Assembly (NCBI GenBank): GCA_023406985.1
Contig: JAEXTK010000232.1
Coordinates: 1 to 12,560 of the forward strand
Direction of reading: 5' to 3'
Source of the DNA: Spirochaetota bacterium
GTDB taxonomy: Bacteria > Spirochaetota > Spirochaetia > Treponematales > Breznakiellaceae
DNA: 12,560 nt
Of the stretch, positions 11,218 through 12,560 are shown piece by piece. The notes under the pieces were generated by a model. The model worked only from the letters and a program-made list of their open reading frames with translations, was not told the origin of the DNA and did no database searches. Position 1 is the first letter of the stretch, and every line of letters starts with the position of its first letter. The position numbers and the translations under genes are program-made.

Positions 11218-12560
11218 ATGATCGATACGAACGACGGACGGCTGTCGCCGTCGGCCCGGTTCTTCGCGAACGCGGTCCCCGCCATGATCGGGATGACCCT
11301 CACCTCCGCCATCGTCGTGGTGGACGGGCTCTTCATCGGACGCTTCGTCGGCAGCGCCGCGCTCGCCGCGGTGAACCTCACGGTCCCGGTGCTCTACCTC
11401 TTCATGGCCGTCGCCATCATGATCGCGGTCGGGGGCTCCAGCCTCGCCGCCCCGCTCCTCGGCTCGGGAAAGCAGGAGGAGGCGGCCCGCGTCCGCTCGG
11501 CGAGCCTCATCCTGCTCCTGGCCGTCACCGCGGGGCTCTCGGTCCTGGTCGCGGTCTTCCGCGTCCCCCTCCTCGCCCTGCTCGGCGCGCGCGGCGATAC
11601 CGCGGCGCCCGCGGCGACCTATCTAGCCGTGATGGCCGCGGGATACCCGGCCATGATGGCGTCCATCGGCCTGTCCATCTTCCTCCGCGGCGCGGGGGAG
11701 CCGATCGCCGCGCTCAGGAACGGCCTCGCGGCCAACCTCGTCAACGTCGCGCTCGACTGGCTCTTCATCGTCGTCCTCGGCTGGGGCGTCGGCGGGGCGG
11801 CGGCGGCCTCGGTGATCTCCTCGGTCATCGGCGCCGGCCTCTCGGCCCTGACCGCCGCGGCCGGCGGCAGCCGGCTCGGCTTCGGCCGGCCCGCGTTCCG
11901 GAGCGGGGAACTCGGACTCCTCCTCGGCAACGGCTCGTCGGAACTGGTCGCCCAGCTCTCCGTCATGATCTCCGCCTGGGCGTTCAACCGCGCTACGCTC
12001 GGACTGCTCGGCACCGCGGGACTCGCCGCGATGACGGTCATGGGCTACCTCTCCTTCGTGGAGTCCATGCTGGTCTCCGGCTGCTCCATCGGCCTCGCGC
12101 CCATCGTCGGATTCGGCTGGGGCGCGGGTGAAGCGGCCGCGGTCCGCGCCGCCCGGCGGACGGCCCAGATCTCGGCGGCGGCCATCGGCGCCCTCTGCCT
12201 CGTCTTCGCCCTCGCCTTCGGCGCTTCCTTCGCGGCGGTCTGGACGAGGGGCGATGCCGCGGTGACGGCGATCGTCGCCTCCGCGTTTTCCCTCTTCGCC
12301 CTGTCCTTCCTCATCAACGGCTACAACATGCTCGCCTCGGCGTTCCTCACCTCGCTCCAGGACGCGGCCGGTTCCGCGGCGATCGCCGGCCTCCGCGGCC
12401 TCGTGCTGCCGGTCGTCCTGCTCGCGGTCCTGCCGCGGCTCTTCGGGACGACGGGCCTCTGGCTCGCCGTCCCCGCGGCGGAGGCGATCACGCTCCTCGT
12501 CGCCCTTCCCCTGAACCGGCGGGGTCTGCGGGCGCTGGACGCGGGTTTCCTGCCCCGCGC
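11218..12560 (+). CDS. MATE-family efflux transporter (3' partial)
   Basis: This integral inner-membrane antiporter is predicted to expel drugs or metabolites using a Na+ or H+ gradient. I read 447 codons from the ATG at 11218, which has AAGGAG 6-7 nt upstream, to the window edge without a stop. MATE proteins are usually about 450 residues, so only the last few codons should be missing. The sequence is a long series of hydrophobic segments, with two halves. The first half has the MATE signature D36-G-L-F-I-G-R-F-V-G followed by A-L-A-A-V-N, and R157-G-A-G-E-P. The second half has the matching APIVGFGWGAGE (294-305), which resembles the MepA/DinF-like group. It lies 137 bp after the Rob-like AraC/GyrI gene on the same strand and is probably controlled by it. 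GC is very high (48 of 60 bases at 12361-12420). The substrate cannot be told from sequence. Confidence 0.9.
   Translation, partial: MIDTNDGRLSPSARFFANAVPAMIGMTLTSAIVVVDGLFIGRFVGSAALAAVNLTVPVLYLFMAVAIMIAVGGSSLAAPLLGSGKQEEAARVRSASLILLLAVTAGLSVLVAVFRVPLLALLGARGDTAAPAATYLAVMAAGYPAMMASIGLSIFLRGAGEPIAALRNGLAANLVNVALDWLFIVVLGWGVGGAAAASVISSVIGAGLSALTAAAGGSRLGFGRPAFRSGELGLLLGNGSSELVAQLSVMISAWAFNRATLGLLGTAGLAAMTVMGYLSFVESMLVSGCSIGLAPIVGFGWGAGEAAAVRAARRTAQISAAAIGALCLVFALAFGASFAAVWTRGDAAVTAIVASAFSLFALSFLINGYNMLASAFLTSLQDAAGSAAIAGLRGLVLPVVLLAVLPRLFGTTGLWLAVPAAEAITLLVALPLNRRGLRALDAGFLPR

Overview
This is a GC-rich bacterial window carrying eight genes, two of them cut by the window edges. The organism cannot be named from the sequence. 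Strong Shine-Dalgarno sites, lipobox lipoproteins with bacterial Ig-like and RCC1 repeats, and the nagA-nagB gene style fit a Gram-negative-type lineage. My low-confidence guess is a high-GC spirochaete.

Layout. (1) Positions 2-511, plus: the 3' end of a queG-like iron-sulfur reductase gene. (2) Positions 531-3800, minus: two lipoprotein genes in an apparent operon. The upstream one combines Big_2, a unique beta-rich region, a chitobiase-C-terminal-like domain and an Ig/PKD-like end. The downstream one combines beta-sandwich regions, Big_2 and a predicted seven-bladed RCC1 propeller. (3) Positions 3801-4169: a divergent regulatory region, locally AT-rich, with a perfect 15-bp palindrome and candidate promoters. 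(4) Positions 4170-6977, plus: a hybrid histidine kinase with its own receiver and a C-terminal LuxR-type DNA-binding domain. (5) Positions 6996-9126, minus: nagA then nagB, for N-acetylglucosamine-6-phosphate catabolism, with a palindrome-rich intergenic region. (6) Positions 9254-10126, minus: a radical SAM protein of the COG0731/TYW1-like type. (7) Positions 10151-11080, plus: an AraC regulator with a GyrI-like effector domain. (8) Positions 11218 to the end, plus: a MATE-family efflux protein missing only its last few codons.

Functional reading. The lipoprotein operon and the kinase face each other across one regulatory region, so the kinase probably controls the lipoproteins, itself, or both. 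This block (about 530 to 5400) is clearly lower in GC than both flanks, which suggests separate ancestry. The composition step falls inside the kinase gene, where the unrecognised sensor half meets the conserved kinase half. nagA and nagB form an amino-sugar pathway whose second gene appears to have its own operator-bearing promoter. The Rob-like AraC/GyrI regulator next to a MATE pump is a classic drug- or metabolite-responsive pairing. No rRNA, tRNA, CRISPR array, insertion sequence or phage gene was seen.
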